The translations under genes were made by a program, and so were the position numbers. A stretch of 64,000 nt of DNA, from contig NZ_LZFW01000011.1 in the NCBI RefSeq assembly GCF_001676025.1, forward strand, positions 1 to 64,000, in the 5' to 3' direction. Positions 35,534-45,741 of this stretch are shown here, one piece after another. The DNA is from Vibrio sp. UCD-FRSSP16_30 (lineage in GTDB: Bacteria; Pseudomonadota; Gammaproteobacteria; Enterobacterales; Vibrionaceae). Position 1 is the stretch's first letter. Each line of letters begins with the position of its first letter. The notes beneath the pieces were generated by a model that did not search any database, was not told the origin of the DNA, and saw only the letters and a list, made by a program, of their open reading frames with translations.

Positions 35534-36384
35534 TGAGACAGATTCTATTATTAATTACCCTGTATTTTACCAATTCGGTTGCCCTAGCTAACCAAACAGA
35601 TGAACCCAATAGAATCATTAGTGTTGGCTCATCCATTACTGAGCTTCTGTATGCATTGGATGCTAAAGACCAACTGGTGGCTATTGATGTAACTAGCAAA
35701 CACTTCGATGAAAGCAAGCAACTGCCGCAAGTTGGCTATCATCGTCAGTTATCAGCTGAAGGATTAATGGCGCAAAACCCAACCCACCTGATTGGTTCGC
35801 ATGAAATGGGGCCAGAATCTACGCTAAATCTACTTAAATCGGCAGGGATTAAAGTCATTACTGTGCCATCGGGAGACAGTGAGCAAGATCTTGATGCGCG
35901 TATTGATGTTATTGCACAAATAACGGGTAAAGAACCGCAAGCTGTTGAGCTGAAAAAAGAACTGCATACTCAAATTGAATCGTTAAGCCAATTACCCTCA
36001 CAGCAACAGCCTAAAGTTATTTTTGCCATGTTAAGTGAAGGTCGCCCTGCTACCGTTGCCGGTTCTCAAACCACCATAGACAAAATCATTCAATTAGCGG
36101 GAGGCATCAACCCAACACATAGTGATTTTAGCTCATATAAATCAATGTCATTTGAAGCCATTGTCAGCATCCAACCACAATATATATTAATCCCTCAACG
36201 TAGCTGGGATTCTTTAGGTGGACAGCAAGGCATTATCGAAAAATTTCCTTTATTAGCCGCAACACCAGCCGCGACCAATCAGCATATTATTCCGGTACCC
36301 GGCACTGCGATCATTGGAGGGTTTGGTATCGAAAGCATTGAACTCAGTCATAGCCTTTACCAAACTTTTGAGCGTAAAAAATAA
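35533..36384 (+). CDS. hutB: Heme ABC transporter periplasmic binding protein HutB
   Basis: A 283-residue class III (BtuF/FhuD-like) binding protein with a signal peptide (MRQILLLITLYFTNSVALA). The opening RIISVGSSITELLYALDAKD and the central LLKSAGIKVITVPSG are typical of heme binders such as HmuT. It receives heme delivered through HutA and passes it to HutC. It is coupled by TAATG to exbD and overlaps hutC by one base. Confidence 0.9.
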   Translation: MRQILLLITLYFTNSVALANQTDEPNRIISVGSSITELLYALDAKDQLVAIDVTSKHFDESKQLPQVGYHRQLSAEGLMAQNPTHLIGSHEMGPESTLNLLKSAGIKVITVPSGDSEQDLDARIDVIAQITGKEPQAVELKKELHTQIESLSQLPSQQQPKVIFAMLSEGRPATVAGSQTTIDKIIQLAGGINPTHSDFSSYKSMSFEAIVSIQPQYILIPQRSWDSLGGQQGIIEKFPLLAATPAATNQHIIPVPGTAIIGGFGIESIELSHSLYQTFERKK

Positions 36385-37448
36385 TGAATTTCGCGCCCTC
36401 CTTTAAACTATCAACTCCGGCTTTACTGGGCATTACCCTAGTCACGGTTTATATCGCCAGTATTTTATCCATTAGCGTTGGCCCAATGGATATCAGCTTT
36501 ACCCAAAGCATGAGAGCGTTAGTTCCTAATGTAAATTGGCTTGGGCTGCAAGATAGTGCCTTACCTGCCCACATTAATATGATAGTGCAGCAAGTGCGTC
36601 TGCCAAGAACCTTACTTGCGATTGCTATCGGAGGCATTCTAGCTATCTGTGGCGCGGTAATGCAGGGATTATTTCGTAATCCTTTAGCCGATCCTGGCAT
36701 CATTGGCGTCTCCGCAGGAGCGGCTCTTGGCGCGGCATTAGCTATTGTTGTTTTTGGCTCTCTTGCTCAGACCTACCCGCAACTACTCATGTTTGGCACA
36801 GTGCCGATGTTCTCCTTCTTAGGCGGTGCAATTACTACCCTATTAGTTTATCAACTTGGGACATCACCTAATGGTACTTCTGTAACGATGATGCTATTAG
36901 CAGGAGTAGCTATTGGCGCTTTATCAGGGGCTATGTTGGGATTATTAAACTATTACGCAGACGATCAAGCGTTAAGAGATCTGTCTCTTTGGACTATGGG
37001 CTCACTGGCTGGCGCTAATTTCTCCAGCGTCATCTTTGGCTCAATCATTTTACTCATTTTAAGCTTTTTATTTTATCGTGACGCTGAAAATCTTAATGCA
37101 TTGCTATTGGGTGAAGCCGAAGCTAGTCATTTAGGTATTGATGTTCAACAGCTAAAACGCAGGCTCATTTTGCTCACCGCCGCAGGGGTTGGCGTGACCG
37201 TGTCACTGGCTGGGATGATTGGCTTTATTGGTCTTATTGTCCCTCACCTTGGACGAATGATTGCAGGGCCAAATCATAAAGTGCTGATTCCTCTTGCGAC
37301 TGTCCTTGGCGCGCTGTTACTGCTCATTTCCGATATGTTATCGCGCATTTTAGTCGCACCGCTTGAGATCCCGGTTGGCATTATTACTGCCGTACTTGGC
37401 GCGCCTTTCTTTATCTGGTTGTTAGTTTCACAAAAAGGACGAATTTAA
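36384..37448 (+). CDS. hutC: Heme ABC transporter permease HutC
   Basis: A 354-residue FecCD-family permease with about ten TM helices. Conserved stretches include QVRLPRTLLAIAIGG, the GLFRNPLADPGIIGVSAGA block, and GMIGFIGLIVPHLGRM, which contacts the ATPase. It forms a homodimer with two HutD subunits. Both ends overlap neighbouring genes by one base, in line with strict co-translation of hutBCD. Confidence 0.92.
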   Translation: MNFAPSFKLSTPALLGITLVTVYIASILSISVGPMDISFTQSMRALVPNVNWLGLQDSALPAHINMIVQQVRLPRTLLAIAIGGILAICGAVMQGLFRNPLADPGIIGVSAGAALGAALAIVVFGSLAQTYPQLLMFGTVPMFSFLGGAITTLLVYQLGTSPNGTSVTMMLLAGVAIGALSGAMLGLLNYYADDQALRDLSLWTMGSLAGANFSSVIFGSIILLILSFLFYRDAENLNALLLGEAEASHLGIDVQQLKRRLILLTAAGVGVTVSLAGMIGFIGLIVPHLGRMIAGPNHKVLIPLATVLGALLLLISDMLSRILVAPLEIPVGIITAVLGAPFFIWLLVSQKGRI

Positions 37449-38257
37449 TGGGTGTACCTGTTGTTAAATGCACTGATATCTCAGTGAATATCGGTAAGAA
37501 GTTAATTTTAGATAAGGTTAACATTGAGTTTAACTCGCATGAATTTACCGTATTATTGGGTCCTAACGGCACCGGAAAAAGTACCTTACTCAAAACCCTA
37601 ACTAATGAAGTTCCTTACACTGGAAGTCATTTATTATTTGGTAAATCGATGGGTGATTGGGATAAGAAAACACTGGCGAAACAGTTTGGTATTTTACCTC
37701 AATCTAGCTCATTAACGTTTAACTTCACCGCTCAAGAGGTAGTGGAACTGGGCGGACTCACTCTACCGGGCGGGCAAAAGCAAATTGCCTTGATTGCAAA
37801 AAAAAGAATGCAGCAAACGGGCGTCTTGCACCTTGCCGACAGGCTCTACCCAAGCTTATCGGGCGGCGAAAAACAGCGAGTACACTTTGCACGGGTGCTA
37901 ACGCAAATTAGTTCGTCTCAAAGCAATTCAAGTCAAAGCAGCTCTGCTCAGAATAATAAGGTTTTATTTCTCGATGAACCCACGTCGGCATTAGATTTAA
38001 GCCACCAGCACAACACCTTAAATTTGGCAAAAGAGCAAGCAGAGCAAGGCGCTTGTGTGGTTGCCGTTTTGCACGATCTCAACCTTGCCGCGCAATACGC
38101 AGATAGAGTTGTCGTATTAAATAAAGGCAACATAGTTGCCGATGGGACGCCGTGGGAGGTACTCACCTCAGAAACGATTAAGGATGTGTACTGCTGGTCG
38201 ACTCAGATATTGTCTCATCCAACTCACCAACATCCCGTTGTTCTTTCCGCTCATTAA
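37448..38257 (+). CDS. hutD: Heme ABC transporter ATPase HutD
   Basis: A 269-residue ATPase. Walker A is GPNGTGKST at about 38-46, the signature LSGGEKQRVHFARV, Walker B VLFLDEPTSALD and the H-loop VLHDLN. Between signature and Walker B there is a low-complexity insertion (about residues 156-172, SSSQSNSSQSSSAQNN) encoded by near-repeats of AGCAATTCAAGT type at about 37910-37958. HmuV/HutD relatives usually have a shorter linker there, so slippage may have enlarged it. All catalytic motifs are intact. It is the last gene of the operon; no strong terminator is obvious after it. Confidence 0.92.
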   Translation: MGVPVVKCTDISVNIGKKLILDKVNIEFNSHEFTVLLGPNGTGKSTLLKTLTNEVPYTGSHLLFGKSMGDWDKKTLAKQFGILPQSSSLTFNFTAQEVVELGGLTLPGGQKQIALIAKKRMQQTGVLHLADRLYPSLSGGEKQRVHFARVLTQISSSQSNSSQSSSAQNNKVLFLDEPTSALDLSHQHNTLNLAKEQAEQGACVVAVLHDLNLAAQYADRVVVLNKGNIVADGTPWEVLTSETIKDVYCWSTQILSHPTHQHPVVLSAH

Positions 38258-38757
38258 GCACAAACTATCAAGCATGCTGAGAGTCGTTTAAGGTTTAGAT
38301 CTAAGCGTATTCTCAGCAACTTACTCAATATCTTCCTCAATAACTTACGCATCAACTTCTCATCAATTTTGACCGTCATTCATAGCTAATTTCAAAACCA
38401 ACTGCACACAACGCGAATAGACGAGAAGCCAATACTCATGCTGTGCTTTTAGCCACGTACGCCAAAGTCATTGTTTGTTTCTTATATAGTCACTTAATAT
38501 ACCAAAAATGACTTATATCACTTTTAGTTATAAGTATGATCTATTTATGCTTTGCAGTTAACACCTATCTAACCGTTCTGAATGACCGGCCTTACTCTAA
38601 TCAATTAGTTGATTTATAACGACTTTATTGCAAGTAATGTACAGAGCGCTTTTCCTTAGTACTTAGCCGCCTATCTTAGATTGTTTGATTATGAGCCAAA
38701 TGTTTCGATTGTTGTTAGCTTTCTAATACACCGAAATAACAGGGACTGACATCGATT
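38258..38757. promoter_or_regulatory. Long leader and control region upstream of cysD
   Basis: No gene is seen in these 500 bases. The right half is AT-rich with several ATAA..TTAT-like half-sites between about 38490 and 38545 (CTTATATAGTCACTTAATAT and onward), the kind of setting in which CysB binds upstream of cys genes. A palindrome AATCA-ATTAG-TTGATT is at about 38600-38615. CAGGGACTG precedes the cysD ATG. CysB binding is inferred from gene content only. Confidence 0.4.
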
Positions 38758-39666
38758 ATGGATACCGCTCGACTTACCCACTTAAAAGCACTTGAAGCTG
38801 AATCAATTCAGATTATCCGCGAAGTGACTGCTGAGTTTGAAAACCCAGTAATGCTTTACTCTATTGGTAAAGATTCTTCCGTTTTACTTCACCTTGCGAG
38901 AAAAGCTTTTTATCCCGCTCGAGTGCCATTTCCTCTTCTGCATGTCGATACCAATTGGAAATTTAAACAGATGATTGAGTTTCGTGATGAACTCGCGGAA
39001 AAATACGAACTTGATCTTATCGTACACAAAAATCAGCGTGGCCTAGATATGGACATTAGTCCTTTCACTCACGGCAGTGCTAAACACACCGATATCATGA
39101 AGACCGAAGGGCTAAAACAAGCACTTAACGAACATGGTTTTGATGCCGCTTTTGGCGGTGCTCGCCGTGATGAAGAGAAATCTCGCGCTAAAGAACGCGT
39201 GTACTCATTTAGAGATCAGAATCACCGCTGGGATCCAAAAAACCAACGCCCAGAATTATGGCAAGTGTATAACGCTCGTGTTGATAAAGGCGAAAGCATT
39301 CGCGTGTTCCCTCTATCAAACTGGACTGAGCTTGATATCTGGCAATACATCTATCTAGAAAACATCGACATGGTGCCACTGTACTTTGCTAAAGAACGCC
39401 CTGTTGTTGAGCGTGATGGCACTTTAATCATGGTCGATGATGAACGTATGCCGCTAGAACCTGGCGAAACTCCGCAAATGAAGAAAGTTCGCTTTCGTAC
39501 CCTTGGCTGTTATCCGCTCACTGGTGCTATTGAATCTAAAGCTGAAACACTTCCAGAAATCATCCAAGAAATGTTATTGACTTCCACCTCTGAGAGACAA
39601 GGACGCGTGATTGATAATGACTCGTCAGGCTCAATGGAGAAGAAGAAAATGGAAGGGTATTTCTAG
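38758..39666 (+). CDS. cysD: Sulfate adenylyltransferase small subunit CysD
   Basis: A 302-residue subunit that forms adenosine 5'-phosphosulfate from ATP and sulfate. It has the PP-loop [17 protein letters not shown], the [15 protein letters not shown] block and the [11 protein letters not shown] motif. The length equals that of E. coli CysD. cysN follows after 90 bases, a rather long gap holding a small GCTTATAAGC hairpin. It opens the run cysD-cysN-permease-cysC-DHH. Confidence 0.95.
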   Translation: MDTARLTHLKALEAESIQIIREVTAEFENPVMLYSIGKDSSVLLHLARKAFYPARVPFPLLHVDTNWKFKQMIEFRDELAEKYELDLIVHKNQRGLDMDISPFTHGSAKHTDIMKTEGLKQALNEHGFDAAFGGARRDEEKSRAKERVYSFRDQNHRWDPKNQRPELWQVYNARVDKGESIRVFPLSNWTELDIWQYIYLENIDMVPLYFAKERPVVERDGTLIMVDDERMPLEPGETPQMKKVRFRTLGCYPLTGAIESKAETLPEIIQEMLLTSTSERQGRVIDNDSSGSMEKKKMEGYF

Positions 39667-39756
39667 CTCTGTTAGTAAAAGCGCTTATAAGCAAAAACGC
39701 TTTAAATAGAAAGCATTAGACCAAAGCAATAACGGAAAAATTAACAAGGATCACCA

Positions 39757-41169
39757 ATGAACACTATTTCTGACCTACTTTCATATGATGTGGAAGCGTA
39801 TCTAAAACAACATGAAAATAAAGATCTGTTGCGCTTCATTACCTGTGGCAGTGTGGATGATGGTAAATCAACTTTAATTGGTCGTTTACTTTATGATAAT
39901 CAACTGATCTTTGAAGACCAGCTATCAGCCATTCAAAAAGACTCTAAAAAGTACAACACCACCGATCAAGAATTTGATTTGGCGCTATTAGTTGATGGTT
40001 TGCAATCGGAGCGTGAGCAAGGCATTACCATTGATGTGGCGTACCGCTACTTCACCACAGACCAACGTAAATTCATTATTGCTGATACTCCGGGGCATGA
40101 GCAATACACGCGTAACATGGCAACTGGCGCTTCAACGTCCGATCTGGCGATTATCTTGATTGATGCGCGTCATGGCGTACAAACGCAAACTCGACGTCAC
40201 TCTTTTATCTGTTCTTTACTTGGCATTAAGCACGCCATCATTGCCGTCAATAAGATGGATACTGTGGACTACAGTCAACAGCGCTATCAAGACATCAAAA
40301 AAGAGTATCGTGAGTTTGCCAGCGATCTTAATTTTGACAGCATTCAGTTTGTTCCAGTTTCCGCGCTACACGGCGATAACGTAGTTTACCCAAGCAAGAA
40401 CATGACTTGGTACCCAGGTTCAACGCTAATGCGTTTGCTTAACTCAGCGCAAACACAAAAAAGCAAAACAGATGCAGAGTTTCGCTTCCCAGTACAATAC
40501 GTTAACCGTCCAAACCTAGATTTTCGCGGTTTTTGTGGCACGGTAGTCTCGGGCGAAATCCGTGTAGGCGACCGTATTCAGGTATTGCCTTCTGGTAAAG
40601 AAAGTAAAGTGAAATCAATTGTCACTTTTGATGGCGACCTCACATCCTCTTATGCAGGCCAAGCGGTGACTCTGACTTTAGAAGATGAAGTCGATATTAG
40701 CCGTGGCGATGTATTAGTACGTCCTGATCAGCAGCCTCATCATAGCAACTCATTAGACGCTAACATTGTGTGGATGAATGAAGATTCATTACAAATAAAT
40801 CGTGAGTACCTAATTAAAGTTGGTACTAAGACAGTGACAGGGCAAGTGTCGAAAATTGCTCACCGAGTTGATGTGAACACCATGCAAAAGCTGGATGCGA
40901 GCCAACTGCACTTAAATGAGATTGGTCAGTGTCATCTAACCTTAAATGAAAAAGTCATATTTGACTCTTATGAAGACAACCGTGTTACCGGCGCATTTAT
41001 CATCATTGATAGATTGACTAATGCCACAGTAGGCGCGGGAATGATTCAAGGCGCATTAGAAAATCAGCAGCTTGAACACTCTTACTCTGAGTTTGAAGTT
41101 GAGCTTAATCAGCTAGTTCGTAAGCATTTCCCACATTGGGATGCTAAAGATCTACTGAGCAAGGGTTAA
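39757..41169 (+). CDS. cysN: Sulfate adenylyltransferase subunit 1 (GTPase) CysN
   Basis: A 470-residue translation-factor-like GTPase whose GTP hydrolysis drives APS synthesis by CysD. G1 is [10 protein letters not shown]3 DTPGHEQY and G4 NKMD; EF-Tu-like domains II and III follow. There is no fused APS kinase, in agreement with the separate cysC here. AAGGATCACC lies before the ATG. The permease gene starts three bases after its stop. Confidence 0.95.
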   Translation: MNTISDLLSYDVEAYLKQHENKDLLRFITCGSVDDGKSTLIGRLLYDNQLIFEDQLSAIQKDSKKYNTTDQEFDLALLVDGLQSEREQGITIDVAYRYFTTDQRKFIIADTPGHEQYTRNMATGASTSDLAIILIDARHGVQTQTRRHSFICSLLGIKHAIIAVNKMDTVDYSQQRYQDIKKEYREFASDLNFDSIQFVPVSALHGDNVVYPSKNMTWYPGSTLMRLLNSAQTQKSKTDAEFRFPVQYVNRPNLDFRGFCGTVVSGEIRVGDRIQVLPSGKESKVKSIVTFDGDLTSSYAGQAVTLTLEDEVDISRGDVLVRPDQQPHHSNSLDANIVWMNEDSLQINREYLIKVGTKTVTGQVSKIAHRVDVNTMQKLDASQLHLNEIGQCHLTLNEKVIFDSYEDNRVTGAFIIIDRLTNATVGAGMIQGALENQQLEHSYSEFEVELNQLVRKHFPHWDAKDLLSKG

Positions 41170-41172
41170 ACC

Positions 41173-42906
41173 ATGAGCGAGAGCATACAAAGTGGCGTAG
41201 TTTTATTGGTATTTGTCACCACTATCGTCGCTTTAATCCGCTTTCAGAAGCACCCAGCAAGGGTGTTTGGGCTGGCGTTACTGACTCTATTTTCGTTAAA
41301 TCTTGTCTCTAACGAACAGGTCATTAATGCTGGCTCCAATCAAGGGTTACTGACTCTTATTTTGTTGATGCTATGCTCTATCGCTCTTGAAAAAACTCGC
41401 GTTCTACGAATTATGGCGCAGTTTGTTATTCGCCCAAGTTATGGGGAAACATTCGCGCGTCTGTTTGGCTTCACTGTGGTATTTTCTGCTTTTTTGAACA
41501 ATACCGCAGTGGTATCAAGCCTATTATCGCCAATACGCAATAACCCTCATCACAGCGCAACCAAACTGCTATTACCGCTATCCTACGCGGCAATATTAGG
41601 TGGTACTCTGACCTTAATTGGCACATCGACCAACTTAATCGTCAACAGTTTATTACTTGATACCGACCTGCCACCATTATCCTTTTTTGACTTTACTGCG
41701 GTGGGCTTGTGTGTCGTCGTCGCGTGCGGTTTAGTATTAACATTACTGGTTCGTTTTCTGCCTTCTAACGAAACCAATACCGCCGTTGAGGATAGCTACT
41801 TTATTGAAGCAAGTGTCTCAGCAGGTTCCACTCTCATCGGCAAAGATATAAATCATAATGGCCTGCGCCATATGGAGTCTCTATTTCTTATTGAAATGGA
41901 AAGAAACGGACAAATTATTAGTCCTGTTTGTCCCACGCAAGTACTAGAAGCGAACGATAGACTGTTTTTTAATGGGGACGTATCTAAAGTCTCACAATTA
42001 ACCCATTATAATGGTCTTGAGATCTTTGCAGAAAAAGAAGGCTTAGCATCCAAAAGCTTTGTAGAAGCGATATTATTACCGCAAAGCAACCTAGTGAATC
42101 GCTCTTTAAAAGAGTGCAATTTTCGCCAACAATTTAACGCAGGTGTTGTCGCAATCAAGCGTAATGGCGTGCGCCTTTCAGGAAAGCTCGGTGAAGTTAA
42201 ACTTAAAGCTGGGGACTTTTTGGTTCTTACTGCGGGTAAACCACCTGCCCTTGCGCCTAGCTTTGAAAAACACTTTATTTTGCTCAGTGATATTGAAGTC
42301 GATAATAAGCTGCAAGGCATTGGTGAAAAAGCCACCTTGTGTAGTTTTGTTATTGCCCTACTTTGTGCATCAATCGGTATCGTCTCTCTTTTCAAAGCCA
42401 TGCTATTGCTGTTTGGCGCACTGTTGTGCTTTGGCGTTCTGACATTAAATGATGTGACGCAACGTTTTCCGTATCATATTTGGCTTATTATCACCTCAGC
42501 CATCGTGATGTCTTTTGCAATACAAAACAGTGGCTTATTTCAATATTTAGACGTTTTATTAAACCAGAATGATCTCACGCTCAGCCCTCATTTGGCGCTG
42601 GTGATTGTGTTTGTCTCAACCTTATTATTGACAGAGTTGGTCACCAATAATGCCGCTGCGGCCGTGACCTTCCCTATTGCTTATTCACTTGCACTCAGTT
42701 TAGATGCTAACCCAATAGCCTTTGTAATGGCGGTCGCGTTTGGCGCAAGTGCCAGCTTTATTAGCCCTTATGGATACCAAACCAATCTGATGGTATTTAA
42801 TGCTGGGCAATATAAATTAACGGACTTCATAAAAATTGGCGCACCCATTAGCATTATTTATAGTTTTACCGCTATTTTAGCCATCGAACACTTTTTTGGC
42901 CTTTAA
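41173..42906 (+). CDS. SLC13-family permease with two TrkA-C domains, probable sulfate transporter
   Basis: A 577-residue inner-membrane transporter. An N-terminal helix bundle holds FLNNTAVVSSLLSPIR and GTLTLIGTSTNLIVNSLL. Two soluble RCK_C (TrkA-C) domains lie at about 205-285 and 290-370, and the second bundle has ELVTNNAAAAVTFPIAYSLA and FISPYGYQTNLMVF. This layout is that of the divalent anion:Na+ symporter group with RCK inserts, which in several bacteria takes up sulfate. Its place between cysN and cysC, three bases after cysN, argues strongly for sulfate uptake. Confidence 0.85.
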   Translation: MSESIQSGVVLLVFVTTIVALIRFQKHPARVFGLALLTLFSLNLVSNEQVINAGSNQGLLTLILLMLCSIALEKTRVLRIMAQFVIRPSYGETFARLFGFTVVFSAFLNNTAVVSSLLSPIRNNPHHSATKLLLPLSYAAILGGTLTLIGTSTNLIVNSLLLDTDLPPLSFFDFTAVGLCVVVACGLVLTLLVRFLPSNETNTAVEDSYFIEASVSAGSTLIGKDINHNGLRHMESLFLIEMERNGQIISPVCPTQVLEANDRLFFNGDVSKVSQLTHYNGLEIFAEKEGLASKSFVEAILLPQSNLVNRSLKECNFRQQFNAGVVAIKRNGVRLSGKLGEVKLKAGDFLVLTAGKPPALAPSFEKHFILLSDIEVDNKLQGIGEKATLCSFVIALLCASIGIVSLFKAMLLLFGALLCFGVLTLNDVTQRFPYHIWLIITSAIVMSFAIQNSGLFQYLDVLLNQNDLTLSPHLALVIVFVSTLLLTELVTNNAAAAVTFPIAYSLALSLDANPIAFVMAVAFGASASFISPYGYQTNLMVFNAGQYKLTDFIKIGAPISIIYSFTAILAIEHFFGL

Positions 42907-42949
42907 CGCTTACTTTCTCATCTCAATAGACAAGGATTAACGTCGCACC

Positions 42950-43546
42950 ATGACTACGGAAAATATTGTTTGGCATCAAGCCTCTGTGACCACCAGCCAA
43001 AGACAACAGCTTAAAAATCATAAACCTGCCGTACTGTGGTTTACAGGTTTAAGTGGCTCAGGTAAATCAACCATCGCCAATGCGGTGGAAGTAAAGCTCA
43101 ATCAATTGGCCATTCATAGTTATCTGCTTGATGGTGATAATGTTCGTCACGGATTAAACCGCGATCTTGGCTTTTCTGATAACGACCGCATCGAAAATAT
43201 TAGACGTATCGGTGAAGTGGCAAAACTGTTTGTCGATTCAGGCACACTGGTACTGACCGCCTTCATCTCTCCATTTATACAAGACCGTGAGCAAGTACGT
43301 GCTTTGTTACCAGCAGCCGACTTCATCGAAGTGTTTGTGGATACGCCAATTGAAGTGTGTGAATCACGCGACCCTAAGGGTTTATACAAAAAAGCCCGAA
43401 GTGGGGAGATCAAAGAATTTACAGGCATCACCTCAGACTATGAAGCGCCAATTGCCGCTGAAATACACCTAAAAACCGCTCAATATTCCATTGAGCAAAG
43501 TGCAGAACAGGTTGTGCAATATTTAAGAGATAATGGTTATGTCTAA
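42950..43546 (+). CDS. cysC: Adenylylsulfate kinase CysC
   Basis: A 198-residue kinase that phosphorylates APS to PAPS. The P-loop is GLSGSGKST, followed by [18 protein letters not shown], and later [20 protein letters not shown] for substrate binding. The N-terminal [10 protein letters not shown] is typical of the E. coli type. It overlaps the next gene by eight bases, so the DHH protein is translated with it. Confidence 0.95.
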   Translation: MTTENIVWHQASVTTSQRQQLKNHKPAVLWFTGLSGSGKSTIANAVEVKLNQLAIHSYLLDGDNVRHGLNRDLGFSDNDRIENIRRIGEVAKLFVDSGTLVLTAFISPFIQDREQVRALLPAADFIEVFVDTPIEVCESRDPKGLYKKARSGEIKEFTGITSDYEAPIAAEIHLKTAQYSIEQSAEQVVQYLRDNGYV

Positions 43547-44525
43547 TAACGCTGCTATCCATTTTGATGTATTTAATGGGGACGCTGATGGCATTTGCGC
43601 GCTTATTCAGTTGCGCAAAAACACTCCTTTAGACAGTACGTTAATTACCGGTGTGAAGCGTGATATTCAATTGCTAAAACAAGTGTGTGACAAAGAAAAC
43701 GTCGCCTCTGTTTGTGCATTAGATATCTCAATGGAAAAAAACCAACAGGCACTCACTACGCTTTTACAACGTAATATCAGCACGTTTTATTGCGACCATC
43801 ATCGAACAGGAACAGTGCCTGAATCTGAAAAGCTCACGACTTGTCTAGACACCTCACCTGAGATTTGCACTAGCCTACTGATCAACAACTACATTGGTGA
43901 GGCTCAGTATCTATGGGCATGTACCGGTGCTTTTGGTGACAACCTGATTGTGCAAGGTACAGCTCTTGCGAAAAAATATGACTTAAAGCAGGTCGATATC
44001 GACTTTCTGATTGAGCTCGGCACGCTGATTAATTATAACGGTTACGGTAGCGCTATTGATGATTTACATATTCATCCTAAAGCGCTGTTTCAAACCCTGA
44101 TGTTGTCTCAATCCCCCTTTGATCTAAGAGATGATAAAGACAGTGTTTTCTATCAGCTTAAAAATGGCTTTGATCAGGACTGGCAGCAAGTTAAAAAGAT
44201 AAAGCCTTTTCACAACAGCGCTCGAGTTGAAGTCTATCAACTGCCCGATCACGCTTGGGCAAGACGCATTAGCGGCACCTTTGGCAATTGGTTGGCAAAC
44301 CAGACTCCTGATAAAGCGGTAGCGGTTATCACATCAAATCCAAATGCAGATACTTACACTGTGAGTGTACGCAGCCCACTTAACCGACGCGAAGGCGCAG
44401 ATGAAGTCTGCAGTCAGTTTCCATCTGGAGGTGGTAGAAAGGCAGCCGCCGGTATTAACGCATTGCCACAGCAACAAATTTCAGTATTTATTGACGCCAT
44501 GCAAAGTCAATTTGCGGCTGAATAA
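43539..44525 (+). CDS. DHH-family phosphoesterase in the cys operon, possible pAp phosphatase
   Basis: About 328 residues. A DHH domain shows [16 protein letters not shown] near the start, [12 protein letters not shown], and [10 protein letters not shown], the metal-binding DHH signature. A C-terminal DHHA1-like domain ends with [12 protein letters not shown]. The NrnA/Orn-like group of this fold degrades nanoRNA and pAp. Since APS kinase and PAPS reductase generate pAp, and no cysQ lies here, removal of pAp is an attractive role given the eight-base overlap with cysC. One caution: NrnA has GGGH where this has GGGR. The ATG at 43539 is used; an ATG two codons upstream is possible. Confidence 0.65.
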   Translation: MSNNAAIHFDVFNGDADGICALIQLRKNTPLDSTLITGVKRDIQLLKQVCDKENVASVCALDISMEKNQQALTTLLQRNISTFYCDHHRTGTVPESEKLTTCLDTSPEICTSLLINNYIGEAQYLWACTGAFGDNLIVQGTALAKKYDLKQVDIDFLIELGTLINYNGYGSAIDDLHIHPKALFQTLMLSQSPFDLRDDKDSVFYQLKNGFDQDWQQVKKIKPFHNSARVEVYQLPDHAWARRISGTFGNWLANQTPDKAVAVITSNPNADTYTVSVRSPLNRREGADEVCSQFPSGGGRKAAAGINALPQQQISVFIDAMQSQFAAE

Positions 44526-44535
44526 GCCAATATTA

Positions 44536-44561
44536 CGCCCAATATAATCAGCTATTGGGCG
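44536..44561 (+). terminator. Hairpin at the end of the cys operon
   Basis: CGCCCAATA (44536-44544) pairs with TATTGGGCG (44553-44561) around an 8-base loop, 10 bases after the last stop. There is no U-tract after it, so termination may be weak or Rho-assisted. Confidence 0.5.
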
Positions 44562-44802
44562 AATCAGTTATTCAAAAACGGATCATTACTTCTCATCAAC
44601 TCCCCTGTAAATCATACAACTAGGTTGTTACATTTACTGCCACTAATTGCACCTCAAGCACCATTAACTTCTTTATCTAATCAACTACGTTTACGCTCGT
44701 AGCTTAGTTTCAGTTAAACAATGGCACTTCTTTTTAAGCTGACTTCATTTTAGTTAGCGCAAAAGAGCTTGAATGCATCATTATTAATTGGAGTTAGCAT
44801 CG

Positions 44803-45678
44803 TTGCAGTATTCATCAGATAAAACCTTGAAAAGTAAATGGCTAATGGCTCGATTTTATGTTCTAAGCAAAGTATATAGTTCTACTTTTGCGCGCATAGA
44901 ATCCCTTACCAACAACCATGTTTTTCATAGTGCTGTTGAACAAAAGCCTCGTTTGTTAGAAAAAGCCTTAAAACCTTATTTATTTGTCGATCTTCCTGTA
45001 GCAAAACGAATGGAACTTATCGAGCAACATTTTAATTTGCTCAACGATACGTTTAGCTCTGATATCAACCAAGTTTTTGGTCCGGGTGCACTACCATTAC
45101 TGGATATGCCAGACTCTAAAGGCAATCAGTTCTCGTTGATTTTATTTGATGGAGAAATGCGAGAAGGCTCTCTTGGTCTTCGATTGGTTAATGACTTAAA
45201 CCAAACGATTTATTCGATCACCTTTAACCTATCTACCACTCCAGAACCAACTATGCACGTTGGGGCTTTGAAAGGTCCAAGTGAACAGATAGAAGATCGT
45301 AATCAAGTGATTAAAACACTCACACGATCATTTCATGGCCTACGACCAAAAGCATTGATGGTTGAATTGGCGCTGATGTTTGGTAAATCTCTTGGCGTGA
45401 CTCACTTTGTTGGTGTTTCCAATAAAGGTCATATCTATCAGGCATTGCGTTACAAGGGTTCAAAAAGTAAATCGATTACTTTTGATTACAACGAATTGTG
45501 GCAAGAATACGGTGCAAAACCACTGGGTAAGTATCGTTATGCTATTCCAACAAACCCTGAGCGTAAAGATCCGTCCGCGCTGAAGAAGACCAAGCGTCGC
45601 CTTTATACTAAGCGCTATGCATGGTTGGATGAATTGGAAGTGGATCTAAACACTAAGCTGAACGATTTAAGAAAATAG
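44803..45678 (+). CDS. VirK/YbjX-family (DUF535) protein
   Basis: About 291 residues of the DUF535/VirK family. It has the LPLLDMPDSKGNQFSLILFD stretch, an EMREGSLGLRLV block, and GLRPKALMVELALMFGKSLG followed by the GVSNKGHIYQ motif. VirK and YbjX are linked in enterics to virulence and resistance to antimicrobial peptides; the biochemical role is unknown. No signal peptide is seen. The start is TTG at 44803 because GGAG lies nine bases before it; an earlier in-frame TTG at 44788 includes that box in the coding sequence. It is flanked by hairpins on both sides, so it is monocistronic. Confidence 0.75.
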   Translation: MQYSSDKTLKSKWLMARFYVLSKVYSSTFARIESLTNNHVFHSAVEQKPRLLEKALKPYLFVDLPVAKRMELIEQHFNLLNDTFSSDINQVFGPGALPLLDMPDSKGNQFSLILFDGEMREGSLGLRLVNDLNQTIYSITFNLSTTPEPTMHVGALKGPSEQIEDRNQVIKTLTRSFHGLRPKALMVELALMFGKSLGVTHFVGVSNKGHIYQALRYKGSKSKSITFDYNELWQEYGAKPLGKYRYAIPTNPERKDPSALKKTKRRLYTKRYAWLDELEVDLNTKLNDLRK

Positions 45679-45700
45679 TCAGCTACTTACCTGAATATTA

Positions 45701-45735
45701 ATTCAACCCCAATCTATGGGGTTGAATCTTCTCTC
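45701..45735. terminator. Terminator between the VirK-like gene and the convergent MazG-like gene
   Basis: ATTCAACCCC (45701-45710) and GGGGTTGAAT (45718-45727) form a perfect 10-bp stem with an AATCTAT loop, followed by CTTCTCTC. It is likely used from both sides. Confidence 0.8.
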
Positions 45736-45741
45736 TATCAC

